Of a stretch of DNA of 64,000 bases, positions 25,342-33,552 are shown piece after piece. This stretch comes from Caulobacter sp. GTDB lineage: Bacteria; Pseudomonadota; Alphaproteobacteria; Caulobacterales; Caulobacteraceae. A model generated the notes under the pieces. It did no database searches. It was not told where the DNA came from and saw nothing but the letters and a program-made list of their open reading frames with translations. A program made the position numbers and the translations under genes. Every line of letters begins with the position of its first letter. Within the stretch, counting starts at the first letter, position 1. The DNA lies in assembly GCA_017745235.1 (NCBI GenBank), contig JAGHZU010000007.1:124001-188000 (forward strand). Reading direction: 5' to 3'.

Positions 25342-26064
25342 ATGCGTCCCGCCCTCGCCGCCACCCTGCTCCTGATCGCCCCGCTCGCCGCTTGCTCGAC
25401 CGTCACCGAAGCGGTGAAGGGCCCGGAACTGGCCCCCGTCGGCTATCCCGCCCAGCTGGCCCCGATGACCCAGCAGTTCGCCCAACCCGCCCCGCAGCCG
25501 GCCTCGGCCAACTCGCTGTGGCGCACGGGCGCGCGGACCTTCTTCAACGACCAGCGCGCCAGCAAGGTTGGCGACATCCTGACGGTCCAGATCGACATCG
25601 ACGACAGCGCCACCACCAAGAACCAGACCGCGACCTCGCGCGCCTCCAACAGCTCCCTGGGCGTGCCCAACTTCCTGGGCCTGGAATCGAGCCTCGGGAA
25701 AGTCCTGCCGGGCGGCTACGACCCGGCCAACATGGTCAACACCAAGTCCGGCTTCTCCAACGCCGGCTCCGGCGCGGTCACCCGCTCGGAAAAGATCAGC
25801 CTGACGATCGCGGCCGTGGTCTCGGGCGTGATGCCCAACGGCAACCTGATCATCCAGGGCACCCAGGAAGTGCGCACCAACGCCGAGCTGCGCCAGCTGA
25901 CCGTCGCCGGCATCGTCCGCCCGGAAGACATTTCCTCGGCAAACACCATCAAGCACACCCAGATCGCCGAAGCCCGCATCAGCTACGGCGGCCGCGGCGA
26001 CATCAGCCGGGTGCAGAAGACCCCCGCCGGCCAGTCGTTGGTCGAGAAGTTCTCCCCCTTCTGA
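25342..26064 (+). CDS. flgH: Flagellar L-ring protein FlgH
   Basis: The product is 240 residues. ATG 25342 is chosen because a lipoprotein signal follows directly (LLLIAPLAACS, lipobox Cys at residue 18); the frame is open far upstream without family similarity. FlgH forms the outer-membrane L-ring. Family segments are SLWRTGARTFFNDQRASKVG, DILTVQIDIDDSATTKNQT, ISLTIAAVVSGVMPNGNLII and the C-terminal ARISYGGRGDISRVQ with PAGQSLVEKFSPF. It is the last gene of flgFGAH here; flgI is not next to it. Confidence 0.96.
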   Translation: MRPALAATLLLIAPLAACSTVTEAVKGPELAPVGYPAQLAPMTQQFAQPAPQPASANSLWRTGARTFFNDQRASKVGDILTVQIDIDDSATTKNQTATSRASNSSLGVPNFLGLESSLGKVLPGGYDPANMVNTKSGFSNAGSGAVTRSEKISLTIAAVVSGVMPNGNLIIQGTQEVRTNAELRQLTVAGIVRPEDISSANTIKHTQIAEARISYGGRGDISRVQKTPAGQSLVEKFSPF

Positions 26065-26165
26065 TTTATGACGATGGCTTGAACGGGCGGACGCCGGGGG
26101 TCAAATAGGCTCCACGCCGAAGCGTTCGCCCGGGGCGCCGGGTCCGGAAACCTGGAGCCGTGCCG

Positions 26166-26684
26166 ATGGGTCCCGCCACTCGCCTGATCGCCCTTCTGGT
26201 CGCCGCCGCCGTCGTCGGGACCGCACTGCCCGTCTTGGCCCAGGCGCCCGCCGCCCAGAGCTTTTCCGGGCCGATGGGCGTTGGCGGGCGCTGGGCGATC
26301 GACCTGCCCCGCTCGCATTTCAACACCGCCCTGACCGGTCCGCCTCCCTTGAGCGGCGAACTCGACATCACCATCGACGACGGCAAGTTCCTGGCCTGGA
26401 CCCTGGTCGAGGAAGACGAGGCCGGGGTCGCGGCTCTGCAATTCGCCCACGCTCGCCTCGACGGCACGCCCACCAAGGCCGTGGTCAATCTCAACCGCCC
26501 CATCATCAGCGTCGAGCGCGTGGGCCAGGCGGCCGTGACCGTCATGACCCACAACGACGAGGGCTCTCGCCATCAGTCGATGAAGGTCACCCGCACCGAC
26601 CCCGACACCTTGCTGGTCGAGCAGGACATCGACGGCAAGCCCGGTCCGCCGGACCAGACGTTGATCCTGACGCGGGTGAAGTAA
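26166..26684 (+). CDS. Exported protein of unknown function
   Basis: The product is 172 residues from ATG 26166. GTG 26160 is in frame, but the CTGGAG at 26152-26157 is better spaced from 26166. A signal peptide with a cleavable end near residue 25 is clear (LIALLVAAAVVGTALPVLAQ). The mature part is beta-rich (RWAIDLPRSHFNTALTGPPP, MTHNDEGSRHQSMKVTRTD) with no cysteines and no motif I recognise. It lies 101 bp after flgH, with no sign that it belongs to the flagellar unit. GC-rich third positions support a real gene. Confidence 0.75.
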   Translation: MGPATRLIALLVAAAVVGTALPVLAQAPAAQSFSGPMGVGGRWAIDLPRSHFNTALTGPPPLSGELDITIDDGKFLAWTLVEEDEAGVAALQFAHARLDGTPTKAVVNLNRPIISVERVGQAAVTVMTHNDEGSRHQSMKVTRTDPDTLLVEQDIDGKPGPPDQTLILTRVK

Positions 26685-26971
26685 CCCTCCCCTCCGCGGA
26701 GAGGGCGCGTCGGGTCCCAACCGGTCCAACCGGGTCTGCCGATGGGCGCCCGTGGTGCGCGCGCCATCCGCCATGACCTTCACGTCGAGCAAAAGGCGGA
26801 CGCGTCCTGCGCATCAACAGGCGCACAGGCGCCGCGCCTCCCAAGGGACGCCGCCAATCCGGCGGCGGATCTTGCTTGTCTGGCCACTTCCTTGGCGACC
26901 GATCAAACAAGTCAAGCCACTCGATCCGCGCCGACCACGCCAAGGCGGCGCGATCGGCGCGAACGAGGCCG

Positions 26972-28183
26972 CTACCAGTTGAACATGGTGCCGTCTTCCA
27001 GGCGATTCACCGGCAGATAGGCGCGCTTGTAGGGATACTTGGCCGCCAGCGCTTCATCGATGTCCACGCCCAGGCCCGGTGCGTCGCCCGGGTGCAGCAT
27101 GCCGTTCTGGAAGGTGTAGGCGTGCGGGAAGACCGCGTCGGTCTCCGGCGTGTGGCGCATGTATTCCTGCAGCCCGAAGTTCGGGATCGACATGTCCAGG
27201 TGCAGGGCCGCGCCCATGGTCACCGGCGACAGGTCGGTGGCGCCGTGGCAGCCCGTCTTGACGTGGTGAAGGTCGGCGAAGGCCGCGACCTTCTTCAGGT
27301 TCGTGATCCCCCCGGCGTGCAGCACGGTGGCCCGCAGATAGTCGATCAGCTGTTCCTGGATCAGGATGTTGGCGTCCCAGACGTGGCTGAAGATCTCGCC
27401 CACCGCGATCGGCGTGGTGGTGTGCTGGCGGATCAGGCGGAAGCCGGCCTGGTTCTCGGCGGGCACGGCGTCCTCCAGCCAGAACAGGCGGTAGGGCTCC
27501 AGATCCTTGCCCAGGCGCGCGGCCTCGATCGGGGTCAGGCGATGGTGCACGTCGTGCAGCAGGTGCACGTCCCAACCCAGGACCTCGCGCGCCTTCTCGA
27601 ACAGCGCGGGCACGTGCTTGAGATACTTGGCGGTGGACCAGACGTTCTCGGTGGGCAGGTCGGCGTCGGCCGGCTCGTAGAACATCTTGTCGCCCGACAC
27701 GCCATAGGTGCTGGGCAGGCCCGGCACGCCAGTCTGCAGGCGGATGGCCTTGTAGCCCATCGACTTGTACTTCACCGCCTCGGCGATGGTGTCCTCGATG
27801 GTCTCCCCGTTGGCGTGGCCGTAGACGGTGACGCCCTCGCGGCAGGCGCCGCCCAGCAACTGGTAGACCGGCAGGCCGGCCACCTTGCCCTTGATGTCCC
27901 ACAGCGCCATGTCGACCGCGGCCAGGGCGCTCATGCCGACAGGACCGCCGCGCCAGTACGAGCCGCGATAGAAGAATTGCCAGATGTCTTCGATCTGGTG
28001 CGCGTCGCGGCCGATCAGGCAGGGGATCATGTGATCCTGCAGATAGCTGACCACCGCCAGCTCGCGCCCGTTCAGGGTCGCATCGCCGATGCCGTACACG
28101 CCGTCCGAGGTCGTGATCTTGAGGGTGACGAAATTACGCCCCGGGCAGGTAACGATGACCTTGGCGTCGACGATCTTGGACAT
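26972..28183 (-). CDS. manD: D-mannonate dehydratase (enolase superfamily, ManD type)
   Basis: The product is 403 residues from ATG 28183; the frame continues upstream but the family starts at [20 protein letters not shown]. It dehydrates D-mannonate to 2-keto-3-deoxygluconate. The ManD features are visible: [20 protein letters not shown] holds the catalytic Arg/Tyr region, [14 protein letters not shown] holds metal and catalytic Asp and His residues, then [11 protein letters not shown] and [10 protein letters not shown] carry the Glu metal ligands, with [20 protein letters not shown] later. Caulobacter ManD enzymes of this length are characterised. The next gene, divergent, encodes a GntR/FadR regulator. 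Its product KDG joins the Entner-Doudoroff route after phosphorylation. Confidence 0.93.
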   Translation of the reverse strand: MSKIVDAKVIVTCPGRNFVTLKITTSDGVYGIGDATLNGRELAVVSYLQDHMIPCLIGRDAHQIEDIWQFFYRGSYWRGGPVGMSALAAVDMALWDIKGKVAGLPVYQLLGGACREGVTVYGHANGETIEDTIAEAVKYKSMGYKAIRLQTGVPGLPSTYGVSGDKMFYEPADADLPTENVWSTAKYLKHVPALFEKAREVLGWDVHLLHDVHHRLTPIEAARLGKDLEPYRLFWLEDAVPAENQAGFRLIRQHTTTPIAVGEIFSHVWDANILIQEQLIDYLRATVLHAGGITNLKKVAAFADLHHVKTGCHGATDLSPVTMGAALHLDMSIPNFGLQEYMRHTPETDAVFPHAYTFQNGMLHPGDAPGLGVDIDEALAAKYPYKRAYLPVNRLEDGTMFNW

Positions 28184-28189
28184 ATCTAG

Positions 28190-28200
28190 TGGTCTGCCTA
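28190..28200. promoter_or_regulatory. Putative GntR-type half-conserved operator before manD
   Basis: TGGTCTGCCTA is an imperfect match to the TGGCCTGACCA motif found three times nearby. It is 6 bp upstream of the manD ATG, in the divergent manD/gntR space. Confidence 0.4.
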
Positions 28201-28211
28201 CAGCGGTTAAG

Positions 28212-28222
28212 TGGCCTGACCA
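28212..28222. promoter_or_regulatory. Putative GntR operator in the manD / gntR divergent space
   Basis: TGGCCTGACCA is a near-palindrome (TGGnC-T-GACCA), a common shape for FadR-subfamily operators. It lies between divergent manD and the GntR gene, and the same 10-11 bp recur at 29256 and 29290. Confidence 0.55.
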
Positions 28223-28332
28223 ATCCATAGAGGAGATATTACGAGAGCGCCAGAGCTAACCGCGTGGCGTCTTGCCTCGCCATGTTCTAGGCTGTGAAAG
28301 GCCCGACGACGCACGTTGGGCGGGAAAGTCGC

Positions 28333-29094
28333 ATGACCACGTCCACCGCAGAAACACGCAAGCTCTACCAGCAAGTCGCCAACGCCATCGCCGAGTCGAT
28401 CCGCGACGGCGCCTACCAGCCCGGCCACCGCCTGCCCTCCGAGCGCGACCTGGCCGAAGACTACAAGGTCAGCCGCCCCACGGTGCGCGAGGCCATGATC
28501 GCCCTGGAGATCCGCGGCCTGGTCGAGGCCCGGCACGGTTCGGGCGTCTATGTCACCGAGGCCGCGCCCGCCGAGGCCCCTGCCCAGGAGCTGGACATCG
28601 GCGCGTTCGAGCTGACCGAAGCGCGCCGCCTGATCGAAGGCGAATCGTGCGCCCTGGCGGCCACCACCATCACCGATCAGGAACTGATCGACCTGGAACG
28701 CATCCTGGACGACATGGTCGAGGAGAACGAGAACGACGTCCGCGGCGACCTGGCCGACCGCCGCTTCCACGTGACCATCGCCCGCGCCACCCGCAACAGC
28801 GCCCTCGTCACCGTTATCGAGAACCTGTGGGACCTGCGCTACAAATCGCCCCTGTGCCGCGCCATGCTGGAGCGCGCGCGGCAGGTCGGGGTGCGCCCCC
28901 TGATCGACGATCACCAGGAAATCCTCACCGCTCTCCAGGCTCGTGACCCCAAGGCCGCCCGCAACGCCATGCGCGAGCACCTGGGGCGCGTCATCGACAA
29001 TCTGCTGACGGCGACCGAGATCGACGCCCTGCAGCAGGCGCGCAGCGAAGTCGCCGCGCGCCGCAGCGAACTGGCTCGCCGCTCGCTGATCTGA
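28333..29094 (+). CDS. GntR-family (FadR subfamily) transcriptional regulator
   Basis: The product is 253 residues from ATG 28333 (GGGAAAG 5 bp upstream); GTG 28294 is in frame but poorly placed. The winged helix at residues 10-75 (LPSERDLAEDYKVSRPTVRE, then GLVEARHGSGVYV) is GntR. The all-helical FCD effector domain occupies about 95-235, with RLIEGESCALAATTI, RRFHVTIARATRNSAL and the metal-ligand His of DDHQEILTALQARDP. FCD regulators often sense sugar acids. It is divergent from manD with shared TGGCCTGACC-like sites, so it probably controls hexuronate/mannonate genes. Which ones beyond manD is unknown. Confidence 0.88.
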   Translation: MTTSTAETRKLYQQVANAIAESIRDGAYQPGHRLPSERDLAEDYKVSRPTVREAMIALEIRGLVEARHGSGVYVTEAAPAEAPAQELDIGAFELTEARRLIEGESCALAATTITDQELIDLERILDDMVEENENDVRGDLADRRFHVTIARATRNSALVTVIENLWDLRYKSPLCRAMLERARQVGVRPLIDDHQEILTALQARDPKAARNAMREHLGRVIDNLLTATEIDALQQARSEVAARRSELARRSLI

Positions 29095-29115
29095 TCTGTT
29101 TCTCGGAAATGAGAT

Positions 29116-29145
29116 GGGCGGTCGAGGGGAAGGCCTCGACCGCCC
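29116..29145 (+). terminator. 12-bp perfect hairpin after the GntR gene
   Basis: GGGCGGTCGAGG (29116-29127) and CCTCGACCGCCC (29134-29145) pair perfectly around a 6-nt loop, 22 bp after the stop codon, followed by TTCG rather than a long T run. Likely terminator. Confidence 0.7.
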
Positions 29146-29255
29146 TTCGCCGGCCGGCCCCGGGAGGAGGTGCGGCGGGGACAAATCCGCCACGTTGGCC
29201 GGCGAGATGCGCTTGACCGCCACCATAGCGGGTCCCGTACGGGGCGCAAGCCAAT

Positions 29256-29300
29256 TGGCCTGACCACGAACACTATAACGCTACCATTTTGGCCTGACCT
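29256..29300. promoter_or_regulatory. Tandem pair of putative GntR-type sites without an obvious target gene
   Basis: TGGCCTGACCA at 29256-29266 and TGGCCTGACCT at 29290-29300 are direct repeats 34 bp apart, about three helical turns. They lie in the 344-bp space between the GntR gene and the thioredoxin-like gene at 29439. No other gene is visible in 29095-29438; the rest of it is the terminator hairpin and unremarkable sequence. Confidence 0.5.
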
Positions 29301-29438
29301 GAAATTTGCGTCGAAGCCGAAGCTTCGGAACGTGCTTGACCGCCAGCCAGAGCCCTGTACGCGGCGCGGCGCTTTCCTTTTGGCTGCATCCTGGATCGAC
29401 GCGCGCTAGGGTGCAGCAAAGCCTCAGGGAGCGCGGCC

Positions 29439-29900
29439 GTGATCCTCAGCACCTATTGCCTGCATTGCGGCGAGCGGAACAACATGGACGAAGGGCCCCA
29501 GGCGGTCGACGCCCTGTGCGGTCGCTGCGACCGGCGCGTGTTCGAAGGCCGCCCCATCGCAGCGGATGAAGCGGCCTTTCACAAGCACACCGCGCCCGGG
29601 TTCATCCCGGCCGTCGTCATGTTCTGGCTGATGCAACGCGACATCCGTTTCTACACCAGCAACTTCGACAAGTGCGCCGCGCTCTACGAGCCTCGCGCCC
29701 GCTTCCTGACGGTCTCGGTCGACGACCTGTACGCGCTGGCCCGCTCCCACAACGTGATGTCCGCTCCCACGCTGGCCGTGTTCCGCGACGGACGCCTGGT
29801 CGAGCGCCACATCGGGCTTCCCGGCTGGTCGGACCGCCGCCAGAGCGCCGACCTCCGCAACTGGCTGAACGCCCATATCGGCTCGCCTCAGGACGCTTGA
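29439..29900 (+). CDS. Thioredoxin-2-like protein lacking the CxxC active site
   Basis: The product is 153 residues from GTG 29439 with AGGGAG upstream. An N-terminal zinc-ribbon-like part keeps both CxxC pairs (CLHCGERNN and CGRCDRRVF), as in TrxC. The thioredoxin fold follows and keeps the cis-proline loop (VMSAPTLAVFRDGRLVERHI) and the YEPRARF segment shared with the neighbour. Where TrxC has WCGPC this protein has MQRDIRFY, with no cysteine, so it cannot act as a normal disulfide reductase. It is 31 bp before a normal trxC and looks like a duplicated, repurposed copy. The function is unknown; a redox-independent chaperone or binding role is possible. Confidence 0.8.
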   Translation: MILSTYCLHCGERNNMDEGPQAVDALCGRCDRRVFEGRPIAADEAAFHKHTAPGFIPAVVMFWLMQRDIRFYTSNFDKCAALYEPRARFLTVSVDDLYALARSHNVMSAPTLAVFRDGRLVERHIGLPGWSDRRQSADLRNWLNAHIGSPQDA

Positions 29901-29931
29901 AGCCGGCGCCTCCAACGCCCACCTCATTCCC

Positions 29932-30378
29932 ATGACCGACACCGTCAACATCGTCTGCCCCCACTGCGACGCCACCAATCGCCTGCCCGCCGCGCGCGAC
30001 GCCAAGGCGGCCAAGTGCGGGCGCTGCGGCCAGGCCTTGTTCACCGGCCAGCCGGTCGACCTGACCACCGCGCGCTTCCGCAAGCACATCGCCGGCAGCC
30101 AGATTCCGATCGTCGCCGACTTCTGGGCGGCCTGGTGCGGCCCCTGCCGCGCCGTGGCCCCGGTGTTCGCCAAAGCCGCCGCTGAACTGGAGCCCCGGGC
30201 CCGTTTCGTGAAGATCGACGTCGACGCCGAGCCCGCTCTGGCCAGCACCTATGGGATCAAGGGCATCCCGGCCCTGTTCCTGTTCAAGGACGGCAAGGTC
30301 CAGGCCAATCAATCGGGCCTGCCCGACCCGCGCTTCTTCCACCGCTGGCTGGACCAGTACGCGCCCGTATCGGCCTGA
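29932..30378 (+). CDS. trxC: Thioredoxin 2
   Basis: The product is 148 residues from ATG 29932. The N-terminal zinc ribbon has two CxxC pairs (CPHCDATNRLP and CGRCGQALF). The thioredoxin domain follows with DFWAAWCGPCRAVAPVFA (active site WCGPC), KIDVDAEPALASTYGIKGIP (cis-proline) and LFLFKDGKVQANQSGL. This is the TrxC layout: a cytoplasmic disulfide reductase with a zinc-binding head. Length is normal. It pairs with the upstream active-site-free paralogue, probably in one transcript. Confidence 0.93.
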   Translation: MTDTVNIVCPHCDATNRLPAARDAKAAKCGRCGQALFTGQPVDLTTARFRKHIAGSQIPIVADFWAAWCGPCRAVAPVFAKAAAELEPRARFVKIDVDAEPALASTYGIKGIPALFLFKDGKVQANQSGLPDPRFFHRWLDQYAPVSA

Positions 30379-30461
30379 CACCATGTCGACGGCGACTGGC
30401 CTTTCAGGACCCTAGCGGGCAGTCTCGCGTTCATCCGACGCCCTTGTGACGGAAGATCGCC

Positions 30462-31802
30462 ATGCTCAAAGCCCGCCTCGCCCTGTCGCTGCTGGTCCCG
30501 GTCGCCCTGCTGATGTCGGCCTGCGGGTCGCCGTCCTCGATTCCGTCCGAACGGGGCTATGGCCCCGATCCGGTGCTGCCCAAGGCGCAGAAGCAGGTCA
30601 TCCCCACCATCAAGATCGCGCCGGTGAAAGGCTGGGCCGACGGCCAGACGCCGGATGCGGCGCGCGGCTTCGTCGTCACGGCCCTGGCCCGCGACTTCGA
30701 TCATCCCCGCTGGCTCTACGTGCTGCCCAACGGCGACGTGCTGGTGGCCGAGACCAACGCCCCGCCCAAGCCCGACGACGGCAAGGGCCTGCGCGGCTTC
30801 TTCCAGAAGATCATCATGGGCAAGGCTGGCGCCGACGTGCCCTCGGCCAACCGCATCACCCTGGTGCGCGACGCCGACAACGACGGCGCGGCCGAGGTCC
30901 GCACCACCTTCCTGTCGGGTCTGAACTCGCCTTTCGGCATGGCCCTGGTGGGCGAGACCCTCTATGTGGCCGACACCGACGCCCTGCTGGCCTTCCCCTA
31001 CAAGCCGGGCGACACGAAGATCACGGTCCCCGGCCGCAAGGTCGCCGACCTGCCGGCCGGCCCGATCAACCACCATTGGACCAAGAACGTCATCGCCAGC
31101 CCCGACGGCGCCAAGCTCTACGTCACCACGGGATCCAACAGCAACGTCGGCGAGAACGGCATGGCGGTCGAAGCTCGGCGCGCTTCAATCCTCGAAATCG
31201 ATCCGGCCACCGGCGCCGAACGCGTCTTCGCCTCGGGTCTGCGCAATCCCAACGGCATGGCCTGGCAACCGGCGACGGGCGTGTTGTGGACCAGCGTCAA
31301 CGAGCGTGACGAGATCGGCAACGACCTGGTCCCCGACTACATGACGTCGGTGAAGGACGGCGGCTTCTATGGCTGGCCCTACAGCTATTACGGCCAGACG
31401 GTCGACACCCGGGTGAAGCCGCCTCGGCCCGACCTGGTGGCCAAGGCGATCCGGCCCGACTACGCTCTGGGCGCCCACACCGCCTCGCTGGGTCTGACAT
31501 TCTACACCGGCTCCTCCTTCCCCGTGCGCTACCAGAACGGCGCGTTCGTGGGCCAGCACGGCTCGTGGAACCGCAAGCCCGTCGCCGGCTACAAGGTGGT
31601 GTTCGTGCCCTTCGCCAACGGCGTGCCGGCGGGCAAGGCCGAAGACTTCCTGACCGGCTTCCTCAACGACAAGGGCGAGGCCCTGGGCCGTCCCGTCGGC
31701 GTGGCCATCGACAAGTCCGGCGCGCTGCTGGTGGCCGACGACGTGGGCAACGTGGTTTGGCGCGTGGCGCCCCTGGCCACGCGCAACGCCCCGCCGGAAT
31801 AG
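30462..31802 (+). CDS. PQQ-dependent sugar dehydrogenase family lipoprotein
   Basis: The product is 446 residues from ATG 30462. A lipoprotein signal is clear ([13 protein letters not shown], lipobox Cys at residue 22). The rest is a six-bladed beta propeller of the glucose/sorbosone dehydrogenase family: [70 protein letters not shown] and [20 protein letters not shown]. Family members oxidise aldoses or sorbosone with PQQ in the periplasm and pass electrons to the respiratory chain. I see no PQQ synthesis genes in the window. The sugar substrate is unknown; the nearby trehalase makes glucose a candidate. Confidence 0.85.
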   Translation: MLKARLALSLLVPVALLMSACGSPSSIPSERGYGPDPVLPKAQKQVIPTIKIAPVKGWADGQTPDAARGFVVTALARDFDHPRWLYVLPNGDVLVAETNAPPKPDDGKGLRGFFQKIIMGKAGADVPSANRITLVRDADNDGAAEVRTTFLSGLNSPFGMALVGETLYVADTDALLAFPYKPGDTKITVPGRKVADLPAGPINHHWTKNVIASPDGAKLYVTTGSNSNVGENGMAVEARRASILEIDPATGAERVFASGLRNPNGMAWQPATGVLWTSVNERDEIGNDLVPDYMTSVKDGGFYGWPYSYYGQTVDTRVKPPRPDLVAKAIRPDYALGAHTASLGLTFYTGSSFPVRYQNGAFVGQHGSWNRKPVAGYKVVFVPFANGVPAGKAEDFLTGFLNDKGEALGRPVGVAIDKSGALLVADDVGNVVWRVAPLATRNAPPE

Positions 31803-31871
31803 GCCCCTCGACAAAATCGCGGGCGGCCGGTGTGGGTTGGGGCATGATGTGCGTCATGCACCGTGAGCAAG

Positions 31872-31890
31872 GCGTCGAACCCCTCGACGC
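31872..31890. promoter_or_regulatory. Short perfect dyad ahead of the ECF sigma gene
   Basis: GCGTCGA (31872-31878) and TCGACGC (31884-31890) form a perfect dyad with a 5-nt spacer, 18 bp upstream of the sigma factor start. It may be an operator or a small leader hairpin. No function is assigned. Confidence 0.3.
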
Positions 31891-31908
31891 AAATCTCTGG
31901 ACGGGATC

Positions 31909-32415
31909 GTGCAGCCAGCTGTCGAGCCAGATCTGAGCAGGCTGAACCGGCGCTATCGGCCGGCGCTGATGGCGTTCTTCATGCGCCGCGCCGCCAGCCA
32001 CAGCGACGCCGAGGACATGACCCAGGAGCTGTTCGCCAAGCTGGCCACCGCCCGGACCGGGGCGATGGACAACACCGACGCCTACATCTTCCAGATGGCC
32101 GCCAACCTGCTGCGTGATCGGGGACGGCGCGAGAAGGTCCGGGCCCATTATCGCGCCAGCGTCCAGGCGGACGGCGGCGACCTGGAGCCCCTGGATCCTG
32201 CCCGCGTGCTGCTGGGGCGCGAAAGCCTGGGCGAGGTCTCCGACGCCCTGCGCGAGCTGCCCGACCGCACGCGCGCCATCTTCCTCCTGTTTCGGTTGGA
32301 GGGCATGAAGCAGTCCGATCTGGCCGATCTCTACGGCATCTCGGTCAGCGCGGTGCAAAAACACATCTTCAAAGCCATGACCCACCTGACCAAGCGCCTG
32401 AGGGCCGGGCAATGA
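31909..32415 (+). CDS. ECF sigma factor, FecI-like
   Basis: The product is 168 residues from GTG 31909. Sigma region 2 is at about residues 15-75 (YRPALMAFFMRRAASHSDAE, DMTQELFAKLATA) and region 4 at about 108-160 (LRELPDRTRAIFLLFRLEGM, YGISVSAVQKHIFKAMTHL). There is no region 3, as in all ECF factors. The stop overlaps the FecR gene start by 4 bp (ATGA). The sigma-FecR-TonB receptor order is the cell-surface signalling layout: ligand at the outer-membrane receptor, signal through FecR, release of the sigma to transcribe the receptor operon. Confidence 0.92.
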   Translation: MQPAVEPDLSRLNRRYRPALMAFFMRRAASHSDAEDMTQELFAKLATARTGAMDNTDAYIFQMAANLLRDRGRREKVRAHYRASVQADGGDLEPLDPARVLLGRESLGEVSDALRELPDRTRAIFLLFRLEGMKQSDLADLYGISVSAVQKHIFKAMTHLTKRLRAGQ

Positions 32416-33461
32416 CGACGCTTTCGCCCGAGGATCGCCTGGACCAGGCCCGCGAGGAGGCCGCGCTATGGTGCGTGCGTCTGGCCGACGACGACCTGAC
32501 CCACGAAGAGCACGCGCGGCTGCACGCCTGGTTCGAGGTCGACGAGGCCCATCGCGGCCTGCTGGATGAGGCGGTCGCCGCCTGGCGTGCGGTCGAGGAA
32601 CAGGCGGCTCGTCCCGGCATGATCGCCTTGCGCGGCGAGGCGCTGGAAGACCTGCGCCGGGCCCAGCGCGGCCTCTGGGCGCGCCCCTCGCGCCGTCCCG
32701 CCGTCTGGACCGCCCTGGCGGCCTGCCTGGTGGTGTCTGTCGCCGCGGGCGTCGCCTGGAAGGCCAGCCTGCCCGACGTCTACCGCACCACCGAGGGCGA
32801 ACGCCGCATCGTCGAGCTGGCCGATGGTTCGCGCGCCTCGCTCGACAGCGCCACGGTGCTGAAGGTGAAGTACGAGAGCGGCCGGCGTCGCCTGTGGCTC
32901 GACAAGGGCCGCGCCAAGTTCTCCGTGGCCAAGGACCCGCTGCGTCCCTTCTCGGTCGCGGCTGGCGAGAAGCTGGTGGTCGCCACCGGCACGGTCTTCA
33001 GCGTCGAGCGCCTGACCGGCCAGATGCGCGTGGTGTTGTACGAGGGCCACGTGGCGGTGCTGGACGACCGCAACGGCCGTCCCGACGGCGCCGTGCCGAT
33101 CAAGGTCGGAACGACGCCCGCCGAGAAGGTCCTGACGCCCGACCACGAACTGGTCACGTCCACGTCGACCGACGCCACGGTGGTGATCCCCGCCGATCCG
33201 GGCCGGGCGCGGTCGTGGGAGAACGGCCAGCTGGTGTTCCAGGACGAGCCCATGGATCTGGCCGTCGAGCGGGTGAATCGCTACGCGCGGGGCAAGCTGA
33301 GGATCGGCGATCCCGGCGTGGGCCGCCTTCGCATCAGCGGCGTCTTCACCTCGGGCGACACCGAGGCCTTCGTCGACGGCGTGACGGCCGTTCTGCCCGT
33401 GCGGGCCGAGGCCTCCGGCGGCGTCACCGTACTGACTTCTGCGACCGGCAAAAAAATATGA
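32412..33461 (+). CDS. FecR-family anti-sigma / sigma regulator
   Basis: The product is 349 residues from ATG 32412, overlapping the sigma gene by 4 bp. The cytoplasmic DUF4880 part (residues 10-60, ALWCVRLADDDLTHEEHARL and HAWFEVDEAHRGLLDEAVAA) binds the sigma. One transmembrane helix is near 98-115. The periplasmic FecR domain is at about 130-220 (RRIVELADGSRASLDSATVL) and the DUF4974 tail is near 280-345, which meets the receptor's N-terminal STN domain. All three partners are present in order, so the signalling chain looks intact. Confidence 0.93.
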   Translation: MTTLSPEDRLDQAREEAALWCVRLADDDLTHEEHARLHAWFEVDEAHRGLLDEAVAAWRAVEEQAARPGMIALRGEALEDLRRAQRGLWARPSRRPAVWTALAACLVVSVAAGVAWKASLPDVYRTTEGERRIVELADGSRASLDSATVLKVKYESGRRRLWLDKGRAKFSVAKDPLRPFSVAAGEKLVVATGTVFSVERLTGQMRVVLYEGHVAVLDDRNGRPDGAVPIKVGTTPAEKVLTPDHELVTSTSTDATVVIPADPGRARSWENGQLVFQDEPMDLAVERVNRYARGKLRIGDPGVGRLRISGVFTSGDTEAFVDGVTAVLPVRAEASGGVTVLTSATGKKI

Positions 33462-33552
33462 CGGCGGTCGGTGTGTGTTCGCCGGACTGAGGCGTCTCAC
33501 CCACCAAAGCGCCGCAGTTAGACAAAGTCGGCGCGTTTGGGAGGGAAGAAGA

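Noticed and set aside
26685..26971. Short overlapping frames between the exported protein gene and manD
   Set aside because: Arg/Pro/Ala-rich translations without ribosome sites or GC3 bias; treated as non-coding.
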